Shown here one piece after another: positions 1-6,128 of a DNA stretch of 14,301 nucleotides (position 1 is the stretch's first letter; each line of letters opens with the position of its first letter). This DNA comes from Methanomicrobia archaeon (GTDB taxonomy: Archaea > Methanobacteriota_B > Thermococci > Methanofastidiosales > B48-G16). The DNA lies in assembly GCA_023133315.1 (NCBI GenBank), contig JAGLWR010000013.1:1-14301 (forward strand), in the 5' to 3' direction. The notes beneath the pieces were generated by a model, which was not told the DNA's origin, made no database searches, and saw only the letters and a list, made by a program, of their open reading frames with translations. The translations under genes were made by a program, and so were the position numbers.

Positions 1-2
1 AG

Positions 3-452
3 AATGTTCAAATTGCTCCAACTCAAAAAATTGATAAAAATTTTATTGATAATATCAGTAACTACGCTAAGATCCCTATGATATTTCAGAAAAGAATTGA
101 GAAAAAATATGATATTCGGGTTACAGTTATTGGTAATCAAGTTTATGCTACAGCCATTCATTCGCAAGAACATAATGAAACCAAAATCGATTGGCGTTTA
201 TGGGATATGCATCACGATATCGATTTGAAGCATAGTAAATTTGACTTACCAAAAAGAATAGTTCAATTATGCTTAAAAATAACACAAAGATTTAATTTGA
301 ATTTTTCAGCAATTGATCTGATCTATTCTACAAACAATAAATACTATTTTTTGGAAATGAACCCCAATGGTCAGTGGGCTTGGATCGAAGAGAAAGTCGG
401 TTTTCCAATAAGAGATTCGATTATCAATTACTTGGGGTTGTCAAAATCATGA
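3..452 (+). CDS. MvdD/graspetide-type ATP-grasp ligase, C-terminal part (5' end outside window)
   Basis: The frame is open from the left edge, so the ATG at 78 is internal and 149 residues of the C-terminal half are visible. The arginine-bearing strand DIRVTVIGN, the segment KIDWR and the terminal FLEMNPNGQW...GFPI motif are typical of ATP-grasp ligases of the MvdC/MvdD family. In that family the E and N of EMNPNG bind Mg-ATP, and the enzymes join Asp/Glu side chains to Lys/Ser/Thr in a ribosomally made precursor (graspetides). The gene ends in an ATGA overlap with the next gene, so the two are probably translationally coupled. Any precursor peptide would lie upstream of the window, so the substrate is unknown. 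A different ATP-grasp amide ligase remains possible. The family call is firm; the graspetide role is inference. Confidence 0.8.
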   Translation, partial: NVQIAPTQKIDKNFIDNISNYAKIPMIFQKRIEKKYDIRVTVIGNQVYATAIHSQEHNETKIDWRLWDMHHDIDLKHSKFDLPKRIVQLCLKITQRFNLNFSAIDLIYSTNNKYYFLEMNPNGQWAWIEEKVGFPIRDSIINYLGLSKS

Positions 453-1114
453 AACACGAAATTAAGAAAATACAAGAGAAGATTAAATCGAATAATAGAG
501 ATATTTTAGATCAATCAAGGAAAATCATTGATGAATTTCTGATTAGAGAAACTGAAAGGGGAAAAAGTATCGTAAAACGAATTAATATATTAATTACGTT
601 ATCAGGTGCAATTTCAGCAGTAATTTTATTTTTTGGAAAAATAATTTTAGATATAAACAATAAAAATTTTCTAATTTTAATTTATTTTATATGTTTTGCT
701 ACGATTCTTTTTCTTATAAAATCAATTTATTTTTTAATTAGATCACTAAGACCAACTCAAATGTATGTATTGTCCCCAGAACTACTAATTTTTGATATTC
801 AAGGAAAAGATTATGAAAAGTCACTTCGCTATGAAATAACTTGGAAAATTTGGGAGTATTTCCAAATGCAACCTGTCAATACAGAGAAATTGATCTGGCT
901 TGATCGTGGACAAAGAAATTTGCTCTTTAGTATAATCTCTTTTCTTTTCTGGGGGTTATTGCTTTTAATAAACAAAAATGTATCTAATTTTATACCCAAT
1001 TGGATTGAATATACTTTAGGTGGAATTTTCATTCTATTTGCATTCTTTTGCGATTACATATTAGACAAATTTGGATTTTGGAACTCGACAGAAAAGAAAA
1101 AGAAAAAAGGATGA
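449..1114 (+). CDS. four-helix membrane protein coupled to the ATP-grasp ligase
   Basis: This 221-residue protein begins at the ATG at 449, inside the ATGA overlap with the ligase stop. The frame is open further upstream to an ATG at 374, but that stretch only shadows the ligase gene. It has a charged, probably helical N-terminus (1-44), two hydrophobic helices (about 46-68 and 73-98), a polar middle with LRPTQMYVLSPE and a Trp-rich stretch, two more helices (about 157-176 and 186-206) and a lysine-rich tail ending KKKKKG. I do not recognise the family. The overlap implies a shared function with the ATP-grasp enzyme, such as export, sensing or membrane action of a modified peptide, but nothing in the sequence shows which. 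Confidence 0.75.
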   Translation: MKHEIKKIQEKIKSNNRDILDQSRKIIDEFLIRETERGKSIVKRINILITLSGAISAVILFFGKIILDINNKNFLILIYFICFATILFLIKSIYFLIRSLRPTQMYVLSPELLIFDIQGKDYEKSLRYEITWKIWEYFQMQPVNTEKLIWLDRGQRNLLFSIISFLFWGLLLLINKNVSNFIPNWIEYTLGGIFILFAFFCDYILDKFGFWNSTEKKKKKG

Positions 1115-1156
1115 AAAAGAGAAATTTTTAGTGAAATAAGATGGTTTTTAATTGAA

Positions 1157-1166
1157 CTTATAAAGG
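1157..1166 (+). promoter_or_regulatory. TATA-like element for the phosphatase gene
   Basis: CTTATAAAGG lies about 24 bases before the ATG at 1185, a spacing that predicts a leaderless or nearly leaderless transcript. There is no convincing Shine-Dalgarno sequence in between. Confidence 0.4.
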
Positions 1167-1184
1167 TTGAAAAAGTGGTAGTAC

Positions 1185-1677
1185 ATGATTGAAATTTTAC
1201 ATAATTTATACATTGGAACCCAAGATGACTATGAATACAATGTGAAGGGTAAAGAGGGATGGTTTGTAGTTCATGCATGCAAAAGAACCCTATCACAGAG
1301 AAGCACTGGGGTATACAGGGAGAGGAGCACCCAAAGGACATCCAGAATATTTGATAGCGAAGAGAGGAAATAGACTTATACTCAATTTAATAGATCCAGA
1401 TGATCCCCAATACGTCCCAAAAGAAATAATTGATGCTGCGTTAGATTTTATAGAGGAAGGATTAATGACTGGCAAAAAAGTTTTGGTTCATTGTAATTTG
1501 GGTGGATCACGATCGCCTGGTATAGGACTTCTTTATATGGCGATCAAAGGTTTTATCCCTAATCAGACATTTGAAGATGCTGAAGAAGCATTTCATTCTA
1601 TTTATCCAAATTATTTTCCTAGCAGAGGGATACGAGGATTTTTGTCAGATAACTGGCATCTATATTGCAAACAATAA
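1185..1677 (+). pseudogene. dual-specificity-type protein phosphatase, frameshifted
   Basis: Two overlapping frames together form one protein of about 163 residues. The first frame gives MIEILHNLYIGTQDDY... to WFVVHACK, and the second continues EPYHREALGYTGRGAPKGHPEYL to the stop at 1677. The junction is the A-run 1281-1284; deleting one A restores HACK-EPYHREALGY, which reads like the continuous family sequence. The catalytic P-loop is intact in the second frame: HCNLGGSRS, a C-x5-R signature with C103 and R109 in composite numbering. The family (cysteine-based dual-specificity/tyrosine phosphatases) removes phosphate from protein or small substrates through a cysteinyl-phosphate. The gene is therefore a recent pseudogene, a programmed +1 frameshift or a sequence error. 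The downstream frame has its own ATG at 1273, but that would lack the N-terminal strand. Confidence 0.8.
1281..1284 (+). other. frameshift site in the phosphatase gene (A-run)
   Basis: TGC-AAAA-GAA: reading TGC AAA GAA requires skipping one A. This is the only place where both frames encode plausible family sequence. Confidence 0.7.
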
Positions 1678-1683
1678 GAATCT

Positions 1684-1750
1684 ACAAAATTCCCCCCCCA
1701 CCATCCCAACCCCCCTCTATCATTTTTGTATCCTACATCACAAAATCTGA
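1684..1750. repeat. C-tract plus CTATCATTT block, copy 1
   Basis: A run of C residues, then a CCCTCTATCATTTTTGT-type sequence and CATCACAAAATCTGAAAG. A similar arrangement recurs at about 3424-3490 just after vapC: C-tract, CCCTATCATTTCTGTGT, then GACAAAAACTCAAAA. The two copies appear to be flank sequence duplicated along with the toxin-antitoxin fragments. Confidence 0.5.
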
Positions 1751-1756
1751 AAGTTC

Positions 1757-1845
1757 TGTAAACATAAAATATATCACAGGTGAAAAAAATGAGTGAGCAT
1801 GAAAGCTCTTGATCGCCTTAACTTCTATTTTTGACTTTATTTTGC
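1757..1845 (+). pseudogene. vapBC deletion scar (antitoxin start joined to toxin start)
   Basis: The segment from GTAAACATA through the GGTGA ribosome site to an ATG at 1789 matches the leader of the intact vapB (2737-2771) almost base for base. Two codons later the sequence jumps to the vapB-vapC junction: an ATG at 1799 begins codons for MKALDRLNFYF, against MKALDHLNFYF in the intact vapC. Two Ts are missing from the T-run, so the frame ends at a TGA. Nearly the whole antitoxin gene and all toxin catalytic residues are gone. Weaker similarity continues into the end of pyrF. This is a non-functional relic of a second VapBC locus. Confidence 0.7.
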
Positions 1846-2580
1846 ACTATTAATTAATTCTTTATAGTGAAGTGATCTTTCTTCTGGATTTTCATTGAAA
1901 ATGACATCTCTAGACACATTCACAATAGTCCTCCCTTTGAATAGCTTAACTATATCCAGTCCCCCACCTTGTGCACCGACGCCAGGAGCTAGAATATATT
2001 GATCTTTTAATATTTGAGCGAGTTCTTTGATATCTTCCAGTTTGCAGGTAGCACCAATTACCGCTCCAAATCCGTCATGTTTGACAATCTGCTCTGCGAT
2101 GAATTTGTATCCTGTCTCATTTTGGATCGTGGACTTCATGAAATAGTCAGCTTCTGGATTGGACATTAATGTGAGAGTTATCACACCTAGCCCCATCTCT
2201 TTAGCATTTTTGATTGTTTCTTCTATATTTCCTGGAAAGGGACTGTATGTAAAAGCATCGAATCCCATGGAACTCAACCAGAATACGGCAGCCTTATTTG
2301 TAGACCCTATATCAGAAAGTTTATGATCTGCAATACTTAAGCAATTTTTTTTATGTATGTAGTCATTCAGTTCTTTTGTTTTTTTGAGACCCAGAGGCAG
2401 TGTAACATATTGAGTATTCGGTTTAAAACAAAAGCAATTATCTGACGTTTTGTCAATTATATCCACACAAAATTCGTATATAGAATTACAGTTCGGTTTA
2501 ACTTTTTGCGGATTGGGATCTAGACCTACACATAATTGACTTTTCTTTTTTTCCATCGCTTTTCTAAATTTTTCTTTCAT
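1837..2580 (-). CDS. pyrF: orotidine 5'-phosphate decarboxylase
   Basis: The gene encodes 247 residues of an OMP decarboxylase, which converts OMP to UMP in the last step of de novo pyrimidine synthesis. Visible motifs are VGLDP near residue 18 (substrate-binding Asp), the catalytic DHKLSDIGST (D85, K87, D90), SPFPG, and the phosphate-binding APGVGAQGGG near the C-terminus. The Lys and Asp of the catalytic tetrad are kept, although His and Ser replace residues more usual in the DxKxxDI segment. The ATG at 2580 lies about 28 bases after a TATA box, so the transcript is probably leaderless. The gene stands alone on the minus strand among toxin-antitoxin remnants, and its last codons overlap weak vapC-like similarity. 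Confidence 0.93.
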   Translation of the reverse strand: MKEKFRKAMEKKKSQLCVGLDPNPQKVKPNCNSIYEFCVDIIDKTSDNCFCFKPNTQYVTLPLGLKKTKELNDYIHKKNCLSIADHKLSDIGSTNKAAVFWLSSMGFDAFTYSPFPGNIEETIKNAKEMGLGVITLTLMSNPEADYFMKSTIQNETGYKFIAEQIVKHDGFGAVIGATCKLEDIKELAQILKDQYILAPGVGAQGGGLDIVKLFKGRTIVNVSRDVIFNENPEERSLHYKELINSAK

Positions 2581-2601
2581 ACCATGTACTTGAATTTGAT
2601 A

Positions 2602-2616
2602 TGTTATAAAAGTTTT
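2602..2616 (-). promoter_or_regulatory. pyrF promoter (TATA box)
   Basis: Read on the minus strand, CAAAACTTTTATAACAT has a purine-rich BRE-like part followed by TTTATAAC, about 28 bases from the pyrF ATG. This spacing fits leaderless transcription. Confidence 0.5.
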
Positions 2617-2756
2617 GAACTTAGGTTTCTTACATTATCAAGGAATAGCTTGACTTTTTACATTCACTCAAATTCCTTGCTTTTACCCAAACCCATACCT
2701 TTTCTCACCTCCAATACAAAACCTTAAAAAACATTTGTAAACATAGAATATACCAT

Positions 2757-2766
2757 AGGTGAAAAA
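2757..2766 (+). promoter_or_regulatory. vapB ribosome-binding site
   Basis: GGTGA followed by a short A spacer and then ATG. The same GGTGA element recurs at the scar near 1779, at 7052 before nadA, at 7957 before the permease and at 14275 before the last gene, so it appears to be this genome's standard Shine-Dalgarno sequence. Confidence 0.6.
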
Positions 2767-2973
2767 ATGAGCATCGTGAAAGAGCATAAAAAATACATTA
2801 TCTCAAAAAAGGAGATAGATCTTCTTTTAGAAAAATCAAAAGATTCACCGTTATTGAGGCACATAAAAAAGATGGCCAAAGACGAAGATCTCGAGAAAGT
2901 AAGGAAGATCCTCTCAAAGATAGATACCAGTATGTCAGATGATATCGTGAAAGAAAGGAATGAACAAGCATGA
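2767..2973 (+). CDS. vapB: VapB-type antitoxin
   Basis: This small, highly charged 68-residue protein starts behind a good GGTGA site and overlaps the PIN toxin by ATGA (2970-2973). That coupled small-gene/PIN arrangement is the basis for the call. The sequence (SIVKEHKKYIISKKEIDLLLE... to IVKERNEQA) is mostly predicted helix with no obvious AbrB, RHH or Phd/YefM motif, so the DNA-binding class is uncertain. It should bind and neutralise the VapC next to it and probably autoregulate the pair. Decayed copies of the same gene lie at 1757-1800 and 3479-3540. Confidence 0.75.
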   Translation: MSIVKEHKKYIISKKEIDLLLEKSKDSPLLRHIKKMAKDEDLEKVRKILSKIDTSMSDDIVKERNEQA

Positions 2974-3422
2974 AAGCTCTTGATCATCTGAATTTCTATT
3001 TTTTTGATACTTCTGCGCTTATTAAACGATATCATAAAGAAAAAGGCTCAGAAACAGTTGACAGTATACTGGATGGAAAGAATAATGTCATTGTTATCTC
3101 TAACCTAACAATTATAGAAACAACATCTGCATTCGTAAGGAAGAGAAATGAGAGAAAAATATCCTCCGATGAATTGAACATTGTTCTGTCCAAGTTCTAT
3201 GCGGATGTTTTGGAAAAATACATTGTCATCGATTTAGATAATGAACACTTTAAGAAAAGCTTGGATTTCATTTTAAAAGATAATTTAAGAACTCTTGATT
3301 CGTTACAGCTTGCAGTCGCTACAGATCTTAAAAATTTAAAGGTAGCATTTGTTTGTTCAGATACAACTTTATGTAATGTTGCTCAAAAGTTCTTTACTGT
3401 TTTGAATCCCGAAGAGACATAA
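2970..3422 (+). CDS. vapC: VapC-type PIN-domain ribonuclease toxin
   Basis: This is a 150-residue PIN domain with all four expected acidic residues: D13 in FFDTSALIKRY, E50 in TIIETTSAF, D110 in LRTLDSLQLA and D131 in CSDTTL. PIN toxins cut structured RNA with Mg or Mn and are held in check by the cognate antitoxin. The start is fixed by the ATGA overlap with vapB, and the frame is intact, so the toxin is probably active. It is the only complete member of a small family of copies in this window. Confidence 0.9.
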   Translation: MKALDHLNFYFFDTSALIKRYHKEKGSETVDSILDGKNNVIVISNLTIIETTSAFVRKRNERKISSDELNIVLSKFYADVLEKYIVIDLDNEHFKKSLDFILKDNLRTLDSLQLAVATDLKNLKVAFVCSDTTLCNVAQKFFTVLNPEET

Positions 3423-3423
3423 C

Positions 3424-3482
3424 AACCCCCCCAAAACCCCAAAAAACTTCCCTATCATTTCTGTGTTCCGCAAGACAAAAAC
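3424..3482. repeat. C-tract plus CTATCATTT block, copy 2
   Basis: Directly follows the vapC stop and resembles 1684-1750 in order and sequence: C-tract, CCCTATCATTT, TGTGTTCC, then CA-rich sequence. It leads straight into a vapB fragment. Confidence 0.45.
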
Positions 3483-3545
3483 TCAAAAAGATTCGCCTTT
3501 ATTAAATTATATAAAAAAAGATGGCTAAGAATGAAGAAGTTCACC
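3479..3545 (+). pseudogene. decayed vapB fragment
   Basis: About 55 bases match the middle of vapB (2836-2893). After removing two single-A insertions it reads SKDSPLLNYIKKMAKNEE, against SKDSPLLRHIKKMAKDED in the intact gene. No start codon, no ribosome site and no toxin follow. It abuts the end of the minus-strand orphan antitoxin. Confidence 0.7.
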
Positions 3546-3735
3546 TGAGGGATTTAAATACCTCTTCTTCTCCCACCATTTTTTTCTCTTTTAATCCCTC
3601 TTCAATTATTTTTCTTTCATCTTCGGAAGGTTCTTCCTCTGGAATTAAAACTATCTTTAATTCATCTATTTCCCTTTCTATCTTCAAGATTTTTCCATAG
3701 ATTTCTTTCAATAACCCTTCTTCCATTTCGCTCAT
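3541..3735 (-). CDS. orphan antitoxin-like small protein
   Basis: A 64-residue acidic, helical protein: an N-terminal coiled-coil-like part (LLKEIYGKILKIEREIDELKIV) followed by LIPEEEPSEDERKIIEEGLKEKKM. The coil plus IPEEEPSEDE...IEEGLKE layout is like small archaeal antitoxins found beside RelE/ParE or PIN toxins, but I cannot assign a named family with certainty. The only toxin gene nearby is the convergent vapC, which has its own antitoxin, so this one looks unpaired. It has a good TATA box and an intact frame. It could be a lone antitoxin that protects against toxins encoded elsewhere. Confidence 0.6.
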   Translation of the reverse strand: MSEMEEGLLKEIYGKILKIEREIDELKIVLIPEEEPSEDERKIIEEGLKEKKMVGEEEVFKSLR

Positions 3736-3758
3736 CTAACTCTATATGCGCTATCAGG

Positions 3759-3776
3759 TTATTTAAACTTTTTTCT
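3759..3776 (-). promoter_or_regulatory. promoter of the orphan antitoxin
   Basis: On the minus strand GAAAAAAGTTTAAATAACC combines a BRE-like purine run with a TATA box, about 30 bases before the ATG at 3735. A nearly leaderless transcript is predicted. Confidence 0.5.
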
Positions 3777-3803
3777 AAAGTGGCTTTATTACTCCTTCTG
3801 TAA

Positions 3804-3814
3804 GATCATATGAA
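3804..3814 (+). repeat. 11-bp direct repeat, left of the ABC ATPase gene
   Basis: GATCATATGAA, repeated identically at 4923-4933. The pair brackets the compositionally distinct ATPase gene. Confidence 0.45.
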
Positions 3815-3854
3815 ACTAACCCTTCAACCTCTGATCACCCCTCCTTACCCAAAT

Positions 3855-3884
3855 CGGAAATTTTATATAGTTACAATATAGGAG
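3855..3884 (+). promoter_or_regulatory. promoter and ribosome site of the ABC ATPase gene
   Basis: CGGAAATTTTATATAG at 3855-3870 is a BRE/TATA-like element, and GGAG at 3881-3884 lies 8 bases before the GTG at 3893. The TATA spacing would also allow a leaderless start at the GTG, so the ribosome site may be transcribed only if an earlier start is used. Confidence 0.5.
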
Positions 3885-3892
3885 AACTGATA

Positions 3893-4876
3893 GTGATACA
3901 AAAAATCTTACTTAATGTCAAAGATCTGCGAACACATCTCTCCCTTGAGGAGGGGACTGCCAAGGTAATTGATGGGGTAGATTTCGTTGTGCGGGAGGGA
4001 GAAACACTGGGGCTCACCGGAGAATCTGGCTCAGGAAAGTCTATTCTTGCACTTTCCCTTTTGAAGTTAGTTGAACCCTCTGGGAAGATCGTGGGAGGTG
4101 AAGTCTGGTTTAACGATCGCGATCTCCTCACGTTAAGCACCGAGGAGCTCAACAAGGTGAGAGGAGAAGAAATTGCCCTGATCCCACAGAATCCCACCAG
4201 GGCATTGGATCCACTCATAATCGTCGGGTCACAATCAGGGGAAGTGCTGGAAGAGCATCGAGCCATGAAACGAGAGCAGATTAAAGAAAAGGTCCTTGAG
4301 TATTTGGGCACCGTTGGCCTCCCCGATCCCAAGAAGAGCTACGCCAGCTACGCTAGTGAATTCTCTCACGGCATGAATCAACGAGTTATGATCTCAGCTG
4401 CGCTTTTATGTGCTCCCTCCCTGTTGATCGCTGATGAACCAACATCATCATTGGATGTGACCGTTCAACGACAGGTTCTCGAGCTACTCAAAGATATCAA
4501 CACGAGCTTTGACTTGTCGATGATCTATATCACCCACGATCTTGGCGTCATCGCAGAAATGGCTGATCGTGTGGCGGTGATGTATGCCGGAAAGATCGTG
4601 GAGTGTGCCGATGTCGTCACCATCTTTGAGAATCCACTTCATCCGTATACACGGGGCCTTCTTGGCTCTCTTCTCCGCGCTGATAAGCGTATCAATCGTC
4701 ACGAACTTACGTACATTGAAGGCGAGCTTCCAGGTGTATTCTATCGACCATCTCACTGTGCGTTCGCTCCCCGCTGCCCGTATGCCGCTCCAAGCTGTTA
4801 CCAACAAATGCCCTCCATGATCAGGGTGAAAGAGGATCATTCTGTCAGGTGCCTTCGTTTGGATTACGTAGAGTAG
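3893..4876 (+). CDS. OppD/DppD-type peptide (or nickel) ABC transporter ATPase
   Basis: This 327-residue ATPase has the full ABC set: Walker A GESGSGKS (43-50), Q-loop IPQNP (Q99), signature FSHGMNQR (157-164), Walker B LLIADEP with E182, and H-loop H215. It ends with the oligopeptide/dipeptide extension NPLHPYTRGLL and the cysteine-rich tail CAFAPRCPYAAPSC...RC found in OppD/DppD proteins. Its family energises uptake of peptides, nickel or related solutes, but no permease, binding protein or OppF partner is present here. The signature has His where the family usually has Gly (SGG to SHG). It is visibly richer in G+C than its neighbours and uses CGN arginine codons where they use AGA/AGG. It starts at GTG. 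A transferred, orphan subunit is the simplest reading; substrate unknown. Confidence 0.9.
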   Translation: MIQKILLNVKDLRTHLSLEEGTAKVIDGVDFVVREGETLGLTGESGSGKSILALSLLKLVEPSGKIVGGEVWFNDRDLLTLSTEELNKVRGEEIALIPQNPTRALDPLIIVGSQSGEVLEEHRAMKREQIKEKVLEYLGTVGLPDPKKSYASYASEFSHGMNQRVMISAALLCAPSLLIADEPTSSLDVTVQRQVLELLKDINTSFDLSMIYITHDLGVIAEMADRVAVMYAGKIVECADVVTIFENPLHPYTRGLLGSLLRADKRINRHELTYIEGELPGVFYRPSHCAFAPRCPYAAPSCYQQMPSMIRVKEDHSVRCLRLDYVE

Positions 4877-4922
4877 TCTTACTCATCCATCTCTAAGACC
4901 TTCTCTATCGCCTTTCCTACAT

Positions 4923-4933
4923 GATCATATGAA
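4923..4933 (+). repeat. 11-bp direct repeat, right of the ABC ATPase gene
   Basis: GATCATATGAA, identical to 3804-3814. Read on the minus strand, both copies lie in short open stretches ending in stops (SYDLTEGVIKPL and SYDHVGKAIEKVLEMDE), so they may be remnants of related gene ends rather than a target duplication. Confidence 0.45.
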
Positions 4934-4970
4934 TTTAAATCTTTCTTCCAGATTTGAATCTTATGATAAC

Positions 4971-4982
4971 TTTTTTAAATCC
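4971..4982 (+). promoter_or_regulatory. promoter of the osmC-E1-moaD operon
   Basis: TTTTTTAAATCC is a strong TATA-like element centred about 25 bases before the ATG at 5001, predicting a leaderless osmC mRNA. It argues against using the upstream ATG at 4929, which would lie before the promoter. Confidence 0.6.
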
Positions 4983-5000
4983 GTCACAAAAAGTGATATC

Positions 5001-5396
5001 ATGAAAGGCAAAGTTAAATGGATAAAAGATATGAAATTTTCAGGAGAATGTGATAACAAATCGATAGATATGGGAGAGGAAAATTTAACACCCATGCAGA
5101 TGATGCTCCTCTCCGTAGCGGGATGTACCTCATATGACATTGTCCACGTATTGAAAAAATCACGAGAGCCGATAGAGGGATTGGATGTGGAGATTACTGG
5201 AGAAAGAAGAGAAGAGTATCCTAAATGTTTCACGAAGATAATTCTGAATTACAAGTTCAAGGGCAATCTTAATAATGAAAAAGTCTTGAGAGCCATAAAA
5301 TTGAGTCAGGATAAATACTGCTCTGCATTGGCGCAGATGAAAATTGGGGGAGTTAAAATAGAGTGGAATTATGAAGTTTTGGAGTCGAGTACATGA
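5001..5396 (+). CDS. OsmC-family protein (peroxide-reducing type)
   Basis: This 131-residue protein has the two conserved OsmC/Ohr cysteines: C42 in VAGCTSYDIVHVLKK and C107 in SQDKYCSALAQM. The family reduces organic or inorganic peroxides through this Cys pair, and the short YhfA-like branch is less well characterised. I chose ATG 5001 because MKGKVKWIKDMKFSGEC is the normal family N-terminus and a TATA box lies 25 bases upstream; the frame is open to an ATG at 4929 but those extra residues look non-family. It overlaps the following E1-like gene by ATGA and probably heads the operon. Its presence with sulfur-activation genes suggests redox protection or handling of persulfide, which is inference. 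Confidence 0.88.
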   Translation: MKGKVKWIKDMKFSGECDNKSIDMGEENLTPMQMMLLSVAGCTSYDIVHVLKKSREPIEGLDVEITGERREEYPKCFTKIILNYKFKGNLNNEKVLRAIKLSQDKYCSALAQMKIGGVKIEWNYEVLESST

Positions 5397-6124
5397 CATT
5401 AACGAATAGAGAGTTAACGCGATACGATAGGCAGATTCGTATGCAAGAATTTGGAAAAAAGGGACAGGAGAATTTGAAAAAAGCACACGTAGTCGTTGCG
5501 GGTGCCGGAGGTCTCGGGTCGTCTGCAGGTATATACTTAGCCACTTCAGGTATCGGACACATATCCATTATAGATCACGAGGCCGTGGAGCTTTCCAATC
5601 TAAACAGACAGATACTGCACTGGGAGAGAGACATTGGTAAAAGTAAAGTTGAATCCGCAGTTGAGAAACTGAGACAAATCAACTCAGATATCGAAGTAAC
5701 AGACATAGAAAAGGAGATTAAAGAGGAAAATGTGTTGGAATTATTGAAAGGTGCCGATGCGATCGTTGATTGCATGGATAATTTTCACACGAGATTCATA
5801 CTGAACGACGCTGCATTGAAACTGAATATTCCTTTTTTTCACGGTGCTTGCTACGGATTTGAAGGAAGAGCAACCACGATAATACCTAAAAAGACTCCGT
5901 GTCTCAGATGCATCATCCCCAAATCTCCTCCCGAGAAAAAGGTGCCGATAATGAGTACAACACCAGGAACGATCGGGACAATCCAGGCAACCGAGGTGAT
6001 CAAGTTTTTTGCCGGCATAAAACCATTGTTGACAAGTAAATTACTGATTTATGACTCCTGGTATCTTACATACGATCTTATCAAAATAGAGCGAAACCGA
6101 AAATGTCCAAGCTGCGGAGGTTAA
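5393..6124 (+). CDS. E1-like adenylyltransferase (ThiF/MoeB/HesA family)
   Basis: This 243-residue enzyme adenylates the C-terminal glycine of a ubiquitin-like sulfur carrier, the first step of sulfur transfer to molybdopterin, thiazole, tRNA or protein. Seen in the sequence are the opener YDRQIRM, nucleotide loop GAGGLG (37-42), D61, NLNRQ (69-73), DCMDNF (126-131) with the conserved Asp, and a zinc site of two CxxC pairs, CLRC (170-173) and CPSC (238-241). The crossover region reads MSTTPGTIGTIQATE with no catalytic Cys, as in MoeB-like members that work without a thioester. It starts in the ATGA overlap with osmC, and 4 bases separate its stop from the first moaD. It has no rhodanese domain, so the sulfur donor must be separate. 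Its partner carriers are most likely the next two genes. Confidence 0.92.
   Translation: MTLTNRELTRYDRQIRMQEFGKKGQENLKKAHVVVAGAGGLGSSAGIYLATSGIGHISIIDHEAVELSNLNRQILHWERDIGKSKVESAVEKLRQINSDIEVTDIEKEIKEENVLELLKGADAIVDCMDNFHTRFILNDAALKLNIPFFHGACYGFEGRATTIIPKKTPCLRCIIPKSPPEKKVPIMSTTPGTIGTIQATEVIKFFAGIKPLLTSKLLIYDSWYLTYDLIKIERNRKCPSCGG
6116..6120 (+). promoter_or_regulatory. ribosome-binding site of the first moaD
   Basis: GGAGG within the last codons of the E1 gene, 8 bases before the GTG at 6129, supports that GTG start. Confidence 0.6.
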
Positions 6125-6128
6125 TACT

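Noticed and set aside
2724..3035. Minus-strand open frame across vapB
   Set aside because: It mirrors the AT-rich antitoxin gene, which has a ribosome site and a coupled toxin.
4484..4840. Long minus-strand open frame (118 aa) opposite the ABC ATPase, plus 3871-4332 minus (153 aa)
   Set aside because: Both are antisense to a gene with every ABC motif, have no ribosome site or recognisable domain, and arise from its higher G+C codon use.
4929..5000. Upstream ATG giving OsmC 24 extra residues
   Set aside because: The extra part lies before and over the predicted promoter, has no ribosome site and is not family-like; ATG 5001 preferred.
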